The notes beneath the pieces were generated by a model. The model was not told where the DNA came from. It saw nothing but the letters and a program-made list of their open reading frames with translations, and did no database searches. A program made the translations under genes and the position numbers. DNA of 64,000 nucleotides from Bacteroides sp. (GTDB taxonomy: Bacteria; Bacteroidota; Bacteroidia; Bacteroidales; Muribaculaceae): positions 124,001 through 188,000 of the forward strand of contig JAAVCL010000016.1 of assembly GCA_014802335.1 (NCBI GenBank), written 5' to 3'. Position 1 is the stretch's first letter, and each line of letters opens with the position of its first letter. This document shows, in pieces, positions 28,062-39,069 of the stretch.

Positions 28062-30671
28062 ATGCAAGGAGACGACAAGATTATTCCGATAAATATTGAA
28101 TCGGAAATGAAAAGCGCCTATATCGACTATTCGATGTCCGTGATAGTATCGCGCGCTTTGCCCGATGTTAGAGATGGATTTAAACCGGTGCATAGACGAG
28201 TATTGTTCGGTATGAACGAACTCGGAAATTCATTTTCTGGAGACACAAAGAAATCAGCTCGTATTGTAGGAGAGGTAATGGGTAAATATCACCCACATGG
28301 AGACTCTTCGATCTATCTGACAATGGTGCGACTTGCACAGGAATGGTCATTACGCTACCCCCTTGTTTTCGGCCAGGGAAATTTTGGTTCAATTGATGGC
28401 GACTCACCGGCCGCAATGCGTTACACCGAGGTGAAACTTGCGCGCATGGGTGAAGAAATGCTTAAGGATCTTGACAAAGATACGGTTGACTTTGTTCCCA
28501 ACTTTGACAATACCTTACTGGAGCCGGCAGTATTGCCAACTCGTATTCCGAATCTTTTAGTAAATGGAGCTTCAGGAATTGCAGTTGGTATGGCAACGAA
28601 TATGCCACCCCACAATCTTGCTGAATCGCTCAACGCTTCTATTGCTCTGATCGATAATCCGGAGCTGAGCATTGAAGAGCTGATGCAATACATAAAAGCT
28701 CCCGATTTTCCTACAGGAGGTGAAATATTTGGACTCCAAGGCGTAAGAGATGCTTTTGAAACCGGCAGGGGTAGAGTGATAGTTCGAGCTAAAGCCGAAA
28801 TTGAAACTGAGGGTAATCATGATGTGATAGTTATCTCTGAAATACCCTATGGAGTTATTAAGAGCGAACTTGTAAAATCCATCAATCAACTTGCCGAAGA
28901 GAAAAAAATTGACGGAATTGCGGATATCACCGACACTTCAGCCAGAGGAAAAATCAATATTACCATTGACATTAAGAAAGATGCCAATGCCAGAGTTGTT
29001 CTCAACAAACTCTTTAAGATGTCTCAACTTCAGACATCTTTCAGCGTTAACAACGTTGCCCTTGTAAATGGCAGACCTCAAACGCTAAATCTCAAACAAT
29101 TGCTTGAAGCCTTTGTGGATCATCGCCGCGATGTCGTGATCCGCAGAACAAGGTATGATTTAAAGAAAGCTGAAGAACGCGCCCACATTCTACAGGGTTT
29201 AATGATAGCCACCGATAACATTGATGAAGTGATTGCTATCATACGTGGAAGTGAAACCACCGAGGAAGCCCGCACTCGTCTTTCGGAAAGATTTGGCCTT
29301 GATGAAATTCAGACTCGTGCAATTGTAGAAATGCGACTCCGGCAACTTACCGGACTTGAAATGGAGAAGTTGCGCAATGAGTATGACGAATTAATGAAAC
29401 TTATTGCACACTATAATGATATCCTGCAGAACGAACATGTTCTTAGAGAAGTCATAAAAGAAGAATTAATAGAAATCCGGGATAAATACGGAGACGAACG
29501 TCGAACCAAAATTAATCCATTCTCAGGTGATTTTAATTCAGAGGACTTCTACTCTGACGACAAAATGATAATCACCATTTCGCATCTTGGCTACATAAAA
29601 CGCACTCCCCTATCTGAATTTAGAGCTCAGCACAGAGGCGGCATCGGTGCGAAAGGTAGTTCAACAAGAGATGAAGATTTTATCGAGCACATATATCCGG
29701 CAACTAATCATAACTACATGCTGTTCTTTACAGAAAAGGGACGCTGCTATTGGTTAAAGGTTTATGAAATTCCCGAAGGTGCTAAAAATTCCAAAGGCCG
29801 TGCAATACAAAATCTTCTTCAGCTTGATGCAGACGACAGGGTGAATGCATTCGTTCGTGTTAAAGGACTGACCAACCCTGATTTCAATACCACCCACAAT
29901 CTGATATTTGCTACCAAAAAGGGTATTATCAAGAAAACAAGTCTTCATGCCTACTCTCGTCCACGTTCAATTGGTGTGAATGCAATTGTAATTAGAGAAG
30001 ACGATGAAGTTATCGACGTAAGACTCACGGATGGTAATTCTGAAATTATTCTTGCAAATCGAAGCGGTCGTGCCATTAGATTCAACGAAAAAACTGTTAG
30101 AAGCATGGGTCGAATGGCTACCGGTGTGAAAGGAATGAACCTTGAAGAAGATGATGAGGTAATTGGAATGATCACCATGTCGGGAGATCCAAACGAAACA
30201 GTACTGGTCGTATCAGCCAACGGTTATGGCAAACGCACTGCTCTTGATGATTATAGAATAACCAATCGAGGCGGGAAAGGTGTCAAGACTCTGAATGTGA
30301 CAGATAAAACCGGTGATCTTGTTGCCATTAAGAATGTTAACGATGAAAATGATCTTATGATCATTAATGAAAGCGGAGTGACATTAAGATTACCTGTTTC
30401 AGATATTCGTGTAATGGGTCGTGCCACTCAAGGCGTTAAGCTTATAGAACTTGGCAAAAGAGGCGACACTATCGCTTCTGTTTGCAAGGTTGACAGTGAT
30501 CCGGGCGAAGAAGTTGAACAGGAACTCGAAGCCGAATCAGAAGAAAATAAAATTTCAAGACGTGAAAACCAGATCATTAGAGAAACAGAAAACCTTTTTG
30601 ATGATGAAGAGCTGGAAGAATCTGACGATGTTGAAATTGAAGATTCTGAAATAGAAACTGAAACTGAATAA
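28062..30671 (+). CDS. gyrA: DNA gyrase subunit A
   Basis: Type II topoisomerase subunit (869 residues) that cuts and rejoins DNA during negative supercoiling. The N-terminal breakage-reunion domain has the catalytic Tyr121 (AMRYTEVKL), and the DNA-gate sequence HPHGDSSIYLTMV is the quinolone-resistance region. Ser82 is the usual residue; position 86, normally Asp or Glu, is Leu. Six beta-pinwheel repeats follow (QHRGGIGAKGS, NRSGRAIRF, NRGGKGVKT), ending in a long acidic tail. Length and the GyrA-box-like QHRGGIG favour GyrA over ParC. A secreted TPR gene starts 29 bp downstream. Confidence 0.95.
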   Translation: MQGDDKIIPINIESEMKSAYIDYSMSVIVSRALPDVRDGFKPVHRRVLFGMNELGNSFSGDTKKSARIVGEVMGKYHPHGDSSIYLTMVRLAQEWSLRYPLVFGQGNFGSIDGDSPAAMRYTEVKLARMGEEMLKDLDKDTVDFVPNFDNTLLEPAVLPTRIPNLLVNGASGIAVGMATNMPPHNLAESLNASIALIDNPELSIEELMQYIKAPDFPTGGEIFGLQGVRDAFETGRGRVIVRAKAEIETEGNHDVIVISEIPYGVIKSELVKSINQLAEEKKIDGIADITDTSARGKINITIDIKKDANARVVLNKLFKMSQLQTSFSVNNVALVNGRPQTLNLKQLLEAFVDHRRDVVIRRTRYDLKKAEERAHILQGLMIATDNIDEVIAIIRGSETTEEARTRLSERFGLDEIQTRAIVEMRLRQLTGLEMEKLRNEYDELMKLIAHYNDILQNEHVLREVIKEELIEIRDKYGDERRTKINPFSGDFNSEDFYSDDKMIITISHLGYIKRTPLSEFRAQHRGGIGAKGSSTRDEDFIEHIYPATNHNYMLFFTEKGRCYWLKVYEIPEGAKNSKGRAIQNLLQLDADDRVNAFVRVKGLTNPDFNTTHNLIFATKKGIIKKTSLHAYSRPRSIGVNAIVIREDDEVIDVRLTDGNSEIILANRSGRAIRFNEKTVRSMGRMATGVKGMNLEEDDEVIGMITMSGDPNETVLVVSANGYGKRTALDDYRITNRGGKGVKTLNVTDKTGDLVAIKNVNDENDLMIINESGVTLRLPVSDIRVMGRATQGVKLIELGKRGDTIASVCKVDSDPGEEVEQELEAESEENKISRRENQIIRETENLFDDEELEESDDVEIEDSEIETETE

Positions 30672-30700
30672 CAAATAAGGATAACTAAAATTAATGTGAT

Positions 30701-31909
30701 ATGAAAAAAATTCTGTCTATAGCTCTATGCCTCAGTGTAGTTGGAGCAATGAATGCACAGAAAGCAAGTGTGGATCAGGCTGCTAAATTGTCGGGAAAAA
30801 TCGACAAACTTCCTGAAGCTCGTGAGCTTATAAAACAAGCAACTGAGAATGCCGAAACTTCTCAGGATGTAAGAACTTATTATGTAGGTGGCAAACTCGA
30901 GTTTGATGCTTTCGACGAAGCATACAAAAAAAGAGCCCTTAACCCGGATGACCCTGCAGTAAACACTGTTGAAATGGGTAATCAGTTAATAAATGGTTAT
31001 AACTATTTCTTGAAAGCCCTTCCCCTTGATTCACTCCCCAACGAAAAGGGACAGATCAAACCGAAACATTCTAAAGAAATGATTTCTAAAATAAATGGTC
31101 ATCACAGTGACTATTATAATTATGGAGGGGAATTGTTTAATAAAAAACACTATTATCCCGAGGCATATAACGCTTTCATGATTTATGGATCTCTCCCCTC
31201 TCAAACATGGGCTGATAAGAGTGTAAAAGCCGTACCAGACTCTATGATTGCTCTCGCTTATCATTATGCAGGTATTGGAGCTTTCTCAGGAAATGCAGTC
31301 CCCGAAGCTATCGTTGCATTCGAAAAAGCACGCAAAGCCGGTATAACAGATCCTCAAAATTATGTTTATGAAATCGCAAGCTGGCAAAATCTCGCACTCC
31401 GCGATTCAACACTTGAGAATAAGGCAAAAGCCGAAATCAAGAATATCGCTCTGCAGGGTTATAATACTTTCGGTATTTCTAATCCTCTCTTCATAAACAA
31501 TCTTGTAAATTCTATGTTGCAAGACAAAAATTATGAGGAAGCTTTAGCAACGATTTCAAAGCAAATCGCAGCAACTCCCGATAAAGCTTTCCTATACGGA
31601 CTCAGAGGGTATGTAAACGATCGTAAGGGTGATGATACAGCTTCCTTGGCCGACTATCGTAAAGCAGCCGAATTTGAAGATGCTGATATTGAAACTCTCA
31701 AAAACGCTTCCAAGAAAATTTACACTGCCGGAACAGCAATATGGAATAATATCGAAGGCAATCAACCTGAAAAAAGACAGGAAGTAAAGAAAGATTATTT
31801 TGAAGCAGCAAAAGCAATAGCTGAACGCGCTCAGGCCATCAATTCTTCTGACCCTGACATCTCTTACATCCTTGACAACATCAATTACGCATTAGAAACT
31901 TATTTCTAA
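30701..31909 (+). CDS. exported TPR-containing protein
   Basis: A 402-residue protein with a cleavable signal peptide (MKKILSIALCLSVVGAMNAQ), so it is periplasmic or outer-membrane associated. Helical repeats include AIVAFEKARKAGITDPQNYVYEIA and FLYGLRGYVNDRKGDDTASLADYRKAAE, which are TPR-like. The early segment (residues about 55-130) is unrecognised. It begins 29 bp after gyrA and is probably co-transcribed with it. Function unknown; TPR proteins of this kind usually serve envelope assembly, which is inference. Confidence 0.85.
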   Translation: MKKILSIALCLSVVGAMNAQKASVDQAAKLSGKIDKLPEARELIKQATENAETSQDVRTYYVGGKLEFDAFDEAYKKRALNPDDPAVNTVEMGNQLINGYNYFLKALPLDSLPNEKGQIKPKHSKEMISKINGHHSDYYNYGGELFNKKHYYPEAYNAFMIYGSLPSQTWADKSVKAVPDSMIALAYHYAGIGAFSGNAVPEAIVAFEKARKAGITDPQNYVYEIASWQNLALRDSTLENKAKAEIKNIALQGYNTFGISNPLFINNLVNSMLQDKNYEEALATISKQIAATPDKAFLYGLRGYVNDRKGDDTASLADYRKAAEFEDADIETLKNASKKIYTAGTAIWNNIEGNQPEKRQEVKKDYFEAAKAIAERAQAINSSDPDISYILDNINYALETYF

Positions 31910-31927
31910 TCAAAAATCTTAGAGTAT

Positions 31928-31964
31928 AAAAAAGAGGAAAGAGTTCAACTCTTTCCTCTTTTTT
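31928..31964 (+). terminator. terminator after the gyrA-TPR unit
   Basis: AAAAAAGAGGAAAGAGTT (31928-31945) pairs perfectly with the right arm 31947-31964, followed by more T. It is a classic intrinsic terminator. Confidence 0.88.
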
Positions 31965-32154
31965 TATGTCATGAATAGTTACCCGGACCGCTAAGCGCAT
32001 GAATCGACAGAACAATATCAGGGGAACATGAGAGACACTCGAATAATAAATTTAGTAGATGAAGCCAAGAACCCAACCCACAAGAAATATCAACAGGATT
32101 GAAAATATACCATACAATTGAATTTCAGTTTGTGGAAGACGGGGATTAAAAAAA
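31965..32154. other. spacer between the two terminators
   Basis: About 190 bp between the gyrA-unit terminator and the dnaA terminator. No reading frame, hairpin or promoter stands out. Confidence 0.4.
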
Positions 32155-32192
32155 CTCATGTCAATCACATTTCGACAAGTGATTGACATGAG
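32155..32192 (-). terminator. dnaA terminator
   Basis: CTCATGTCAATCAC (32155-32168) and GTGATTGACATGAG (32179-32192) are perfect inverted copies with a ten-base loop. On the minus strand the stem runs into an A/T-rich tract including TTTTTT. It follows the dnaA stop by 45 bp. Confidence 0.85.
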
Positions 32193-32237
32193 CTTTTTAA
32201 TTGTGTGTATTTATAATACTTAGTTAAATCAAAGGAA

Positions 32238-33626
32238 TTAGCCGAGCATTGACTTTTCTATAGCAGCCACAGCATCACTTAACTCTTTTGACACTTCAAG
32301 ACGATCTGATACAGCAGAAATGCCGTGAAGGACTGTGGCATGCTTTCTGTTTAATTTAGCGCCAATAGCCGGAGAGGAAAGTGATGTATGCTTCTTACAA
32401 AGATACATAATCATTTGACGAGCATCTGCAATGTCACGCAATCGGCTTTTGCTGAAAATAGCATCAGGATTTAATCGATAATACTCCGCTGTATTTTCAA
32501 CTATCATATCAAAATTAACACTCTTCTTTTCAACTTTCTTAACAAGATGACTAATCACCTTTTCAGCAAGAGATATGGTAATTGGAGTGTTCTCCGTAAT
32601 GGAACGTGTATACAATCCCATAACTATGCCTTCAAGCTCTCTTACTGAACCATTAGACGACTTTGCAATCATGTCAATGATGTCGTCACTAAGATCCAAT
32701 CCGTTTCTTTTGGATTTGAATTGCAAGATATTTCTTCTCAATTCATAGTCGGGATTTTCAAGCGGTTCTGTAATACCCCATTTGAATCTGTCTATGAGCC
32801 TATCTGCTATGCCATCCAGCTCCATTGGGGGCCGATCGCATGTAAATATTAATTTCTTATTATTTTGATGCAGATGATTAAAAATCGGGAATAAAGCGTC
32901 GGCTGTACCTGTTTTATTTGAAAGCTCCTGCAAATCATCAAAAAGGATAGCATCCATACTTTGGAACCAATTGATGAATTCAGGAATTTCTTTCTTTATA
33001 GTGGCGTTTGCATATAAATTCTGAAATTGCCTCATCGTAACAAACAGTACTCGGGCACGGGGATTTCTTTCTTTTATCCTAATACCTATAGCCTGAATCA
33101 GATGAGTTTTCCCAACCCCTACGTTACCAAAGAGGAAAAATGGATTAAAATCGGGCTTTTCAGGATGATTTGCTATATGCTCGGCAATGGTAAACGGAAG
33201 CTTATTACTGCGACCCACACAATAATTCTCAAAGTTTAAAGCACTGTTAAGCTGAGAATCAAACATTTGCTCTCGATTCTCTATAGGCTTATTGCCAAAT
33301 TGCTGTTCAATCTTGCTTTTTAGAAGATGGGAATGTTCCGGACTCTGAATAGCAACTTTGGAATTTTTATCACCTTCAATTACGTAATAATCATACGCCA
33401 AATGAACGTTCGGGCCAAACTCGGAATGAATAGCCATTCGGAGGATGTTATAAAAATCATCCTCGAATTTCTCCATAAAGAAACGAGATGGGACAAGGAG
33501 CACCAATTTATTTTCTTTAAAATCGTGTGCTTCTACTTTAGAAAACCAAACACGGAAGCGTTCGTCTCCTATATTGGAGCGAATCTTCTCTAAACATCTG
33601 TTCCATTTAAGTTTATAATCTTCCAT
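32238..33626 (-). CDS. dnaA: chromosomal replication initiator protein
   Basis: AAA+ ATPase (462 residues from this start) that binds DnaA boxes and opens oriC. Domain I (NRCLEKIRSNIGDERFRVWFSKVEAH), a short linker, Walker A GNVGVGKTHL, Walker B ILFDDLQEL, sensor-type FKWGITEPLENPDYELR, and the C-terminal DNA-binding domain with LCKKHTSLSSPAIGAKLNRKHATVLHG are all present. I chose ATG 33626 (MEDYKLKWNRCL), with AGGTT just before it. The frame stays open eight codons further to a TTG, which is a weaker start. Confidence 0.97.
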   Translation of the reverse strand: MEDYKLKWNRCLEKIRSNIGDERFRVWFSKVEAHDFKENKLVLLVPSRFFMEKFEDDFYNILRMAIHSEFGPNVHLAYDYYVIEGDKNSKVAIQSPEHSHLLKSKIEQQFGNKPIENREQMFDSQLNSALNFENYCVGRSNKLPFTIAEHIANHPEKPDFNPFFLFGNVGVGKTHLIQAIGIRIKERNPRARVLFVTMRQFQNLYANATIKKEIPEFINWFQSMDAILFDDLQELSNKTGTADALFPIFNHLHQNNKKLIFTCDRPPMELDGIADRLIDRFKWGITEPLENPDYELRRNILQFKSKRNGLDLSDDIIDMIAKSSNGSVRELEGIVMGLYTRSITENTPITISLAEKVISHLVKKVEKKSVNFDMIVENTAEYYRLNPDAIFSKSRLRDIADARQMIMYLCKKHTSLSSPAIGAKLNRKHATVLHGISAVSDRLEVSKELSDAVAAIEKSMLG

Positions 33627-33960
33627 AACCTGTGTGGGCGTTCTTTCCAATTACAAAATAATAATAAAATTTTCTAAAAAAAAAATCGGTTTTTGCTTGT
33701 TTATTTCAAAAAAAATATAGTAATCTGAAAATCAACGATTTGTAAATTTTCTATATATTTAAATTTTATACCTCAATAAAATATATTAATAAACACCTAA
33801 TTATCAACAATTTATTATAATGTTGTCATATATTCATAAGTAAAAATAAAACGAGATAAAAATTGTTCCACACAGGTTTGCTTACCTTATTAATATATAA
33901 TAATATTCATTTTTATATAATTAAATCAATGTTATCTCGTGGAACATAAATTTTAAAAAT
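33627..33960. other. very AT-rich region upstream of dnaA, possible oriC
   Basis: Dominated by A/T runs. TTATCAACA at 33801-33809 is one mismatch from the DnaA box TTATCCACA. Two inverted word pairs stand out: ACGAGATAA (33851-33859) with TTATCTCGT (33932-33940), and TGTTCCAC (33864-33871) with GTGGAACA (33939-33946). The location next to dnaA fits an origin or a dnaA autoregulatory region. Too few consensus DnaA boxes are visible to be firm. Confidence 0.3.
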
Positions 33961-33995
33961 TTTTTTGGTAATTCTACAGATTAGGACTAAATTTG
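33961..33995 (+). promoter_or_regulatory. promoter of the thiamine operon
   Basis: A TTTTTTG run (-33 TTG at 33965-33967), a 20-bp spacer, then TAAATTTG (33988-33995) match the Bacteroidetes promoter TTTG-N19-21-TAnnTTTG. Transcription would start near 34000, giving a leader of about 350 bases before thiS. Confidence 0.6.
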
Positions 33996-34027
33996 CAATA
34001 AACAATTGATGATGCTCAAAGAATAAG

Positions 34028-34220
34028 GAGTCGTTTAAACTCTTTTTCAAGGTTATGATTTTTTAAGATTTCGAGCGAATATTGATTCTTAAAGAGCAAG
34101 CATAGCGGACTATGCCACTGATGAAAGAATCGAAATACGCCAAAATATTAATCAATATTATCCTTGAATAAAGCAATTTTAAACACTTCTTGAGTTTTCA
34201 TAAAAACTTTAAACTACGTC
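34028..34220. repeat. palindromic element in the thi leader (family C)
   Basis: The ends, GAGTCGTTTAAACTCTTTTT and the reverse complement of the 34200-34220 end (GACGTAGTTTAAAGTTTTTA), are imperfect inverted repeats. Inside, CAAGG.TA (from 34048) faces TA.CCTTG (to 34166), TTGATTCTT (34082) faces AAGAATCGA (34125), and the centre is a perfect hairpin GCATAG-cgga-CTATGC (34100-34115). The whole is a long imperfect stem-loop, either a MITE or a structured leader. It does not carry TPP-riboswitch core motifs. Confidence 0.5.
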
Positions 34221-34351
34221 TAAATAAACATTGCAACATTCAATATAAGCAACCATTGAAAACAAAAGCGATAGAGTGTTAATAGCTTTTATCATTATAT
34301 TTAATGCTTATATCGAACATTCAATGTTTTATATCCATACTATTTAAAGCC

Positions 34352-34555
34352 ATGAAGATAACACTTAATAATGAACCCGTAATTGTTGATGAGTCTTGCC
34401 AAACTTTAAATGACTTGTTAGAATTACGGAATATTCCTAAAAATGGAGTGGCTATAGCAGTGAATAATAAACTGATTGCAAGAACTCAATGGACTTCAAA
34501 AATTTTAAAACCGGAAGATGATGTTGTAGTTATCACAGCCACCTTTGGTGGTTGA
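34352..34555 (+). CDS. thiS: sulfur carrier protein ThiS
   Basis: Ubiquitin-like carrier of 67 residues that delivers sulfur as a C-terminal thiocarboxylate for thiazole synthesis. It begins MKITLNNEPVIVDE and ends in the required di-glycine (TATFGG). The start at 34352 is chosen because the 16 upstream codons of the open frame are unlike ThiS. It is the first gene of the thiamine operon. Confidence 0.94.
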   Translation: MKITLNNEPVIVDESCQTLNDLLELRNIPKNGVAIAVNNKLIARTQWTSKILKPEDDVVVITATFGG

Positions 34556-34637
34556 TAATCCCGGTTTTCTTAAGTGTGCCTTTACTGCTCTCTTTAAGTA
34601 AACGCATAACGAAAGATGATAATAATACCTAAAGTTC

Positions 34638-35255
34638 ATGGAGAAAGGCGAAAGTAGGAATACATCTTTTAAAATTATTGTATTCACATCTCCGACTTCT
34701 GTAAAAGAAGAAATAAAAAAATTAACTCAATTACTTGAAGCCGGCGTTGACCACATTCATATTCGTAAACCGGAATGGAATAAAAGTCAAATTGAAAATC
34801 TTATTCGGAATATAGATAACAGGTTCTATCCCAAACTTCGGTTACATGATTTTTTTGACTTAGCAGAGAAATACAATCTCGGTGGAGTTCAATTAAATCA
34901 AAGAAATCCAAATCCTCCGGATTACAAGATGTCTCTTTCAAGTTCACTACATTCAATAGCCGAACTTGACTTGGTTAATAAGCGATATAATAACGATTAT
35001 TTTGATTATGTCACCTTATCACCAATTTTCCATTCTATCTCAAAAAAAGGATATACTTCAAAATTTAACCTTGACTATTTAAATTTAAAAAATTATAGTA
35101 TTCCTGTAATTGCTTTAGGTGGAATAAAGCCAACCGACTTCAAATTATTACATGAAAAAGGATTTTCCGGAGCCGGATTGTTAGGATATATATGGGAAGG
35201 TTCTTTTGAAGAAAAGATGAAAAATTTGAGAGAAGCCCTTCTGCAAAAAGTATAA
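34638..35255 (+). CDS. ThiE/TenI-like thiamine phosphate synthase family protein
   Basis: A 205-residue TIM-barrel paralogue of ThiE. Recognisable parts are VDHIHIRKPEW, KLRLHDFFDLAEKYNLGGVQLN, DYVTLSPIFHSISKKGY and VIALGGIKPTDFKLLHEKGFSGAGLLGYIW. Compared with the ThiE downstream, the Q-x-R-x-KD diphosphate-site motif is changed (IHIRKPEW) and the end is shorter. That suits a TenI-type thiazole tautomerase or a second, specialised ThiE. It lies between thiS and thiE in the same operon. TenI is the likelier role by analogy, not shown. Confidence 0.75.
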   Translation: MEKGESRNTSFKIIVFTSPTSVKEEIKKLTQLLEAGVDHIHIRKPEWNKSQIENLIRNIDNRFYPKLRLHDFFDLAEKYNLGGVQLNQRNPNPPDYKMSLSSSLHSIAELDLVNKRYNNDYFDYVTLSPIFHSISKKGYTSKFNLDYLNLKNYSIPVIALGGIKPTDFKLLHEKGFSGAGLLGYIWEGSFEEKMKNLREALLQKV

Positions 35256-35553
35256 ATGTTTTTTAAGTTGTTTAAACTCGTTCAGTAAAGTATTTACAAA
35301 TTAATAATGATCAATAAAGTAAATAAAAGGTAGCTTATAAAAATTAATTGATCACAGAAGCACCGAAATCAAGGAAAATAAAACTCGTTATCGGGATTGC
35401 TCCGAGATTATGTAAAGGCATAGAATGAGCTAAAATTAAATGTTTGCAATCAAACATCGTAAATTAACTCAAGTAAATTTCTTCATTAATTTTAATAGTT
35501 ACCTAAACCTTTTAAACAACATCATTAATAGTAACTCCAAATTAAAATAAAAT
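35256..35553 (+). other. 298-bp spacer inside the thi operon
   Basis: An unusually long intra-operon gap. Its ends carry AAGTTGTTTAAACTCGTT (near 35264) and, inverted, GATGTTGTTTAAAAGGTTT (near 35505-35523), resembling the family C ends. Inside, ATGTTTG-caat-CAAACAT (35440-35457) forms a perfect 7-bp hairpin. No gene is seen. Confidence 0.4.
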
Positions 35554-36183
35554 ATGTTACAGTTCATTACAAATACAGAATCAAGTGTTTCTGTCTCAGA
35601 TCAGATAAAAGCCTTTATAAAAGGAGGAGGAAGATGGGTGCAGGTTCGAATGAAAGATGCTTCCGATGAAGAAATAACAAAAGTTATCGAAGAAATTAAA
35701 CCTCTATGCATTGAAACGGAAACCTTTCTGATACTTGATGATCGAGTAGAATTGGCTAAGACACTTGATGTCGGAGGTGTTCACCTGGGGAAAGAAGATA
35801 TGCTTCCATCAAAAGCACGAATGATTCTCGGACCAGCTGCAGTTATTGGTGTAACAGCCAACACGATTGACGATGTCAAGGCAGTTAGGAGCCTGGATAT
35901 AGATTATATCGGTATTGGACCGTTCGCTCAAACATCTACGAAAAAAAATCTTTCCCCAATTTTGGGAATAGAGGGAATAAAATCCATTTGCACTCATATG
36001 AATGACTTGGAAATCAACATTAGTCATGTAGCGGTAGGTGGAATAAAACGTGAGGATGTTGCGGCACTAATGGAAGCGGGTGTAAACGGAATTGCTGTAA
36101 GTGGTGCTATTGCAAATGCACCCGATATAATCAAGGCTACAGAAGATTTTCTTGAAACATTGAAGCCATTTCTGAAGGCATAG
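35554..36183 (+). CDS. thiE: thiamine phosphate synthase
   Basis: Couples HMP pyrophosphate and thiazole phosphate to thiamine phosphate. The 209-residue TIM barrel has all family motifs: WVQVRMKDASDEE, LILDDRVELAKTLDVGGVHLGKEDM, DYIGIGPFAQTSTKKN and HVAVGGIKREDVAALMEAGVNGIAVSGAI. This is the canonical ThiE of the two paralogues in the operon. thiG follows 106 bp later. Confidence 0.95.
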   Translation: MLQFITNTESSVSVSDQIKAFIKGGGRWVQVRMKDASDEEITKVIEEIKPLCIETETFLILDDRVELAKTLDVGGVHLGKEDMLPSKARMILGPAAVIGVTANTIDDVKAVRSLDIDYIGIGPFAQTSTKKNLSPILGIEGIKSICTHMNDLEINISHVAVGGIKREDVAALMEAGVNGIAVSGAIANAPDIIKATEDFLETLKPFLKA

Positions 36184-36289
36184 CATTTCAGGGGTAATAC
36201 ATTGCACAATTAGCCAAGTTTTATCTCTTTTTAGAGTTTAACAGGTATTTATCCTAAATGTACAGTACAATTTAAATAACTACTTAACA

Positions 36290-37066
36290 ATGACAGACGA
36301 ATTGATAATCGGAGGAAGAAAATTTAGTTCACGATTGTTTGTCGGCACCGGAAAATTCCAATCACCTGAAATAATGCTGGAGGCAATTAAAGCCTCCGGT
36401 TCAGAAATGATTACTGTGGCGATGAAAAGAGTCAATCTGATGAATGAAGCCACCGATGATATGATGACTCATATAAATAGAGAATATGTTCAACTACTTC
36501 CCAATACATCCGGTGTTAGAAATGCTCGGGAAGCGGTTTTAGCAGCGCAAATGAGTCGGGAAATATTTGAAACAAACTTTATAAAACTTGAAATACATCC
36601 TGATCCCAAATATCTGCTGCCGGATCCAATAGAAACCCTTAAGGCTACCGAAGAGTTGGCTAAAGACGGGTTTATAGTACTCCCCTACATTCAGGCCGAT
36701 CCCGTGTTATGTAAATTGTTGGAGGAAGCCGGAACTGCGGCTGTCATGCCTCTTGGGGCCCCAATTGGTACCAACAAAGGATTAATAACAAGAGATCTCA
36801 TAGAAATAATTATTGAACAATCTTCAGTACCGGTGATCATTGATGCCGGCTTAGGTGCGCCTTCCCATGCAGCCGCGGCTATGGAACTTGGAGCAGATGC
36901 TGTTCTTGTTAACACTGCTATTGCTGTAGCAGGAGACCCCGTAATGATGGCTTCAGCATTTAAAGACGCTGTTTTTGCAGGAAGAAAAGGATATATTTCC
37001 GGCCTTGGCTCCATCTCTAAAAGGGCAAACGCAACATCGTCGTTAACTGCGTTTTTAAATGATTAG
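36290..37066 (+). CDS. thiG: thiazole synthase
   Basis: Forms the thiazole phosphate ring from deoxyxylulose 5-phosphate, ThiS thiocarboxylate and dehydroglycine. The 258 residues include the Schiff-base Lys99 in [10 protein letters not shown], the phosphate-binding [14 protein letters not shown], and [26 protein letters not shown]. dxs, which supplies its substrate, is at the left edge of this window; ThiH, which supplies dehydroglycine, is in the same operon. Confidence 0.97.
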   Translation: MTDELIIGGRKFSSRLFVGTGKFQSPEIMLEAIKASGSEMITVAMKRVNLMNEATDDMMTHINREYVQLLPNTSGVRNAREAVLAAQMSREIFETNFIKLEIHPDPKYLLPDPIETLKATEELAKDGFIVLPYIQADPVLCKLLEEAGTAAVMPLGAPIGTNKGLITRDLIEIIIEQSSVPVIIDAGLGAPSHAAAAMELGADAVLVNTAIAVAGDPVMMASAFKDAVFAGRKGYISGLGSISKRANATSSLTAFLND

Positions 37067-37129
37067 CTAAACTTCGGTTTTTAGTAAAAGTGAATATAAA
37101 GTATGTATTAGAAATTAATTATAGCTTAG

Positions 37130-37205
37130 CTTCCTAAAATAAGTAGCTATCAGAAATTAGCTTATATTGAAGTAATTCTTTGTGGCTATGCTTATTTTCG
37201 GTCTT
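37130..37205 (+). repeat. degenerate intergenic repeat, family B copy 2 (partial)
   Basis: AGCTTATATTGAAGTAATTCTTTGTGGCTATGCTTATTTTCGGTCTTT-like sequence matches the reverse complement of about 1795-1845 over roughly 50 bp. A preceding CTAAAATAAGT.AGCTAT segment also matches family B. It abuts a decayed family A element on its right. Confidence 0.5.
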
Positions 37206-37210
37206 TGGTC

Positions 37211-39065
<1,855 letters not shown>

Positions 39066-39069
39066 AACA

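Noticed and set aside
31965..32154. Small RNA gene between the gyrA-unit and dnaA terminators.
   Set aside because: No promoter-like box or stable internal hairpin is visible, only the two flanking terminators.
34021..34351. TPP riboswitch before the thiamine operon.
   Set aside because: Neither the CTGAGA nor the ACCTGATC-type conserved core is present; the palindromic structure differs from the TPP fold.
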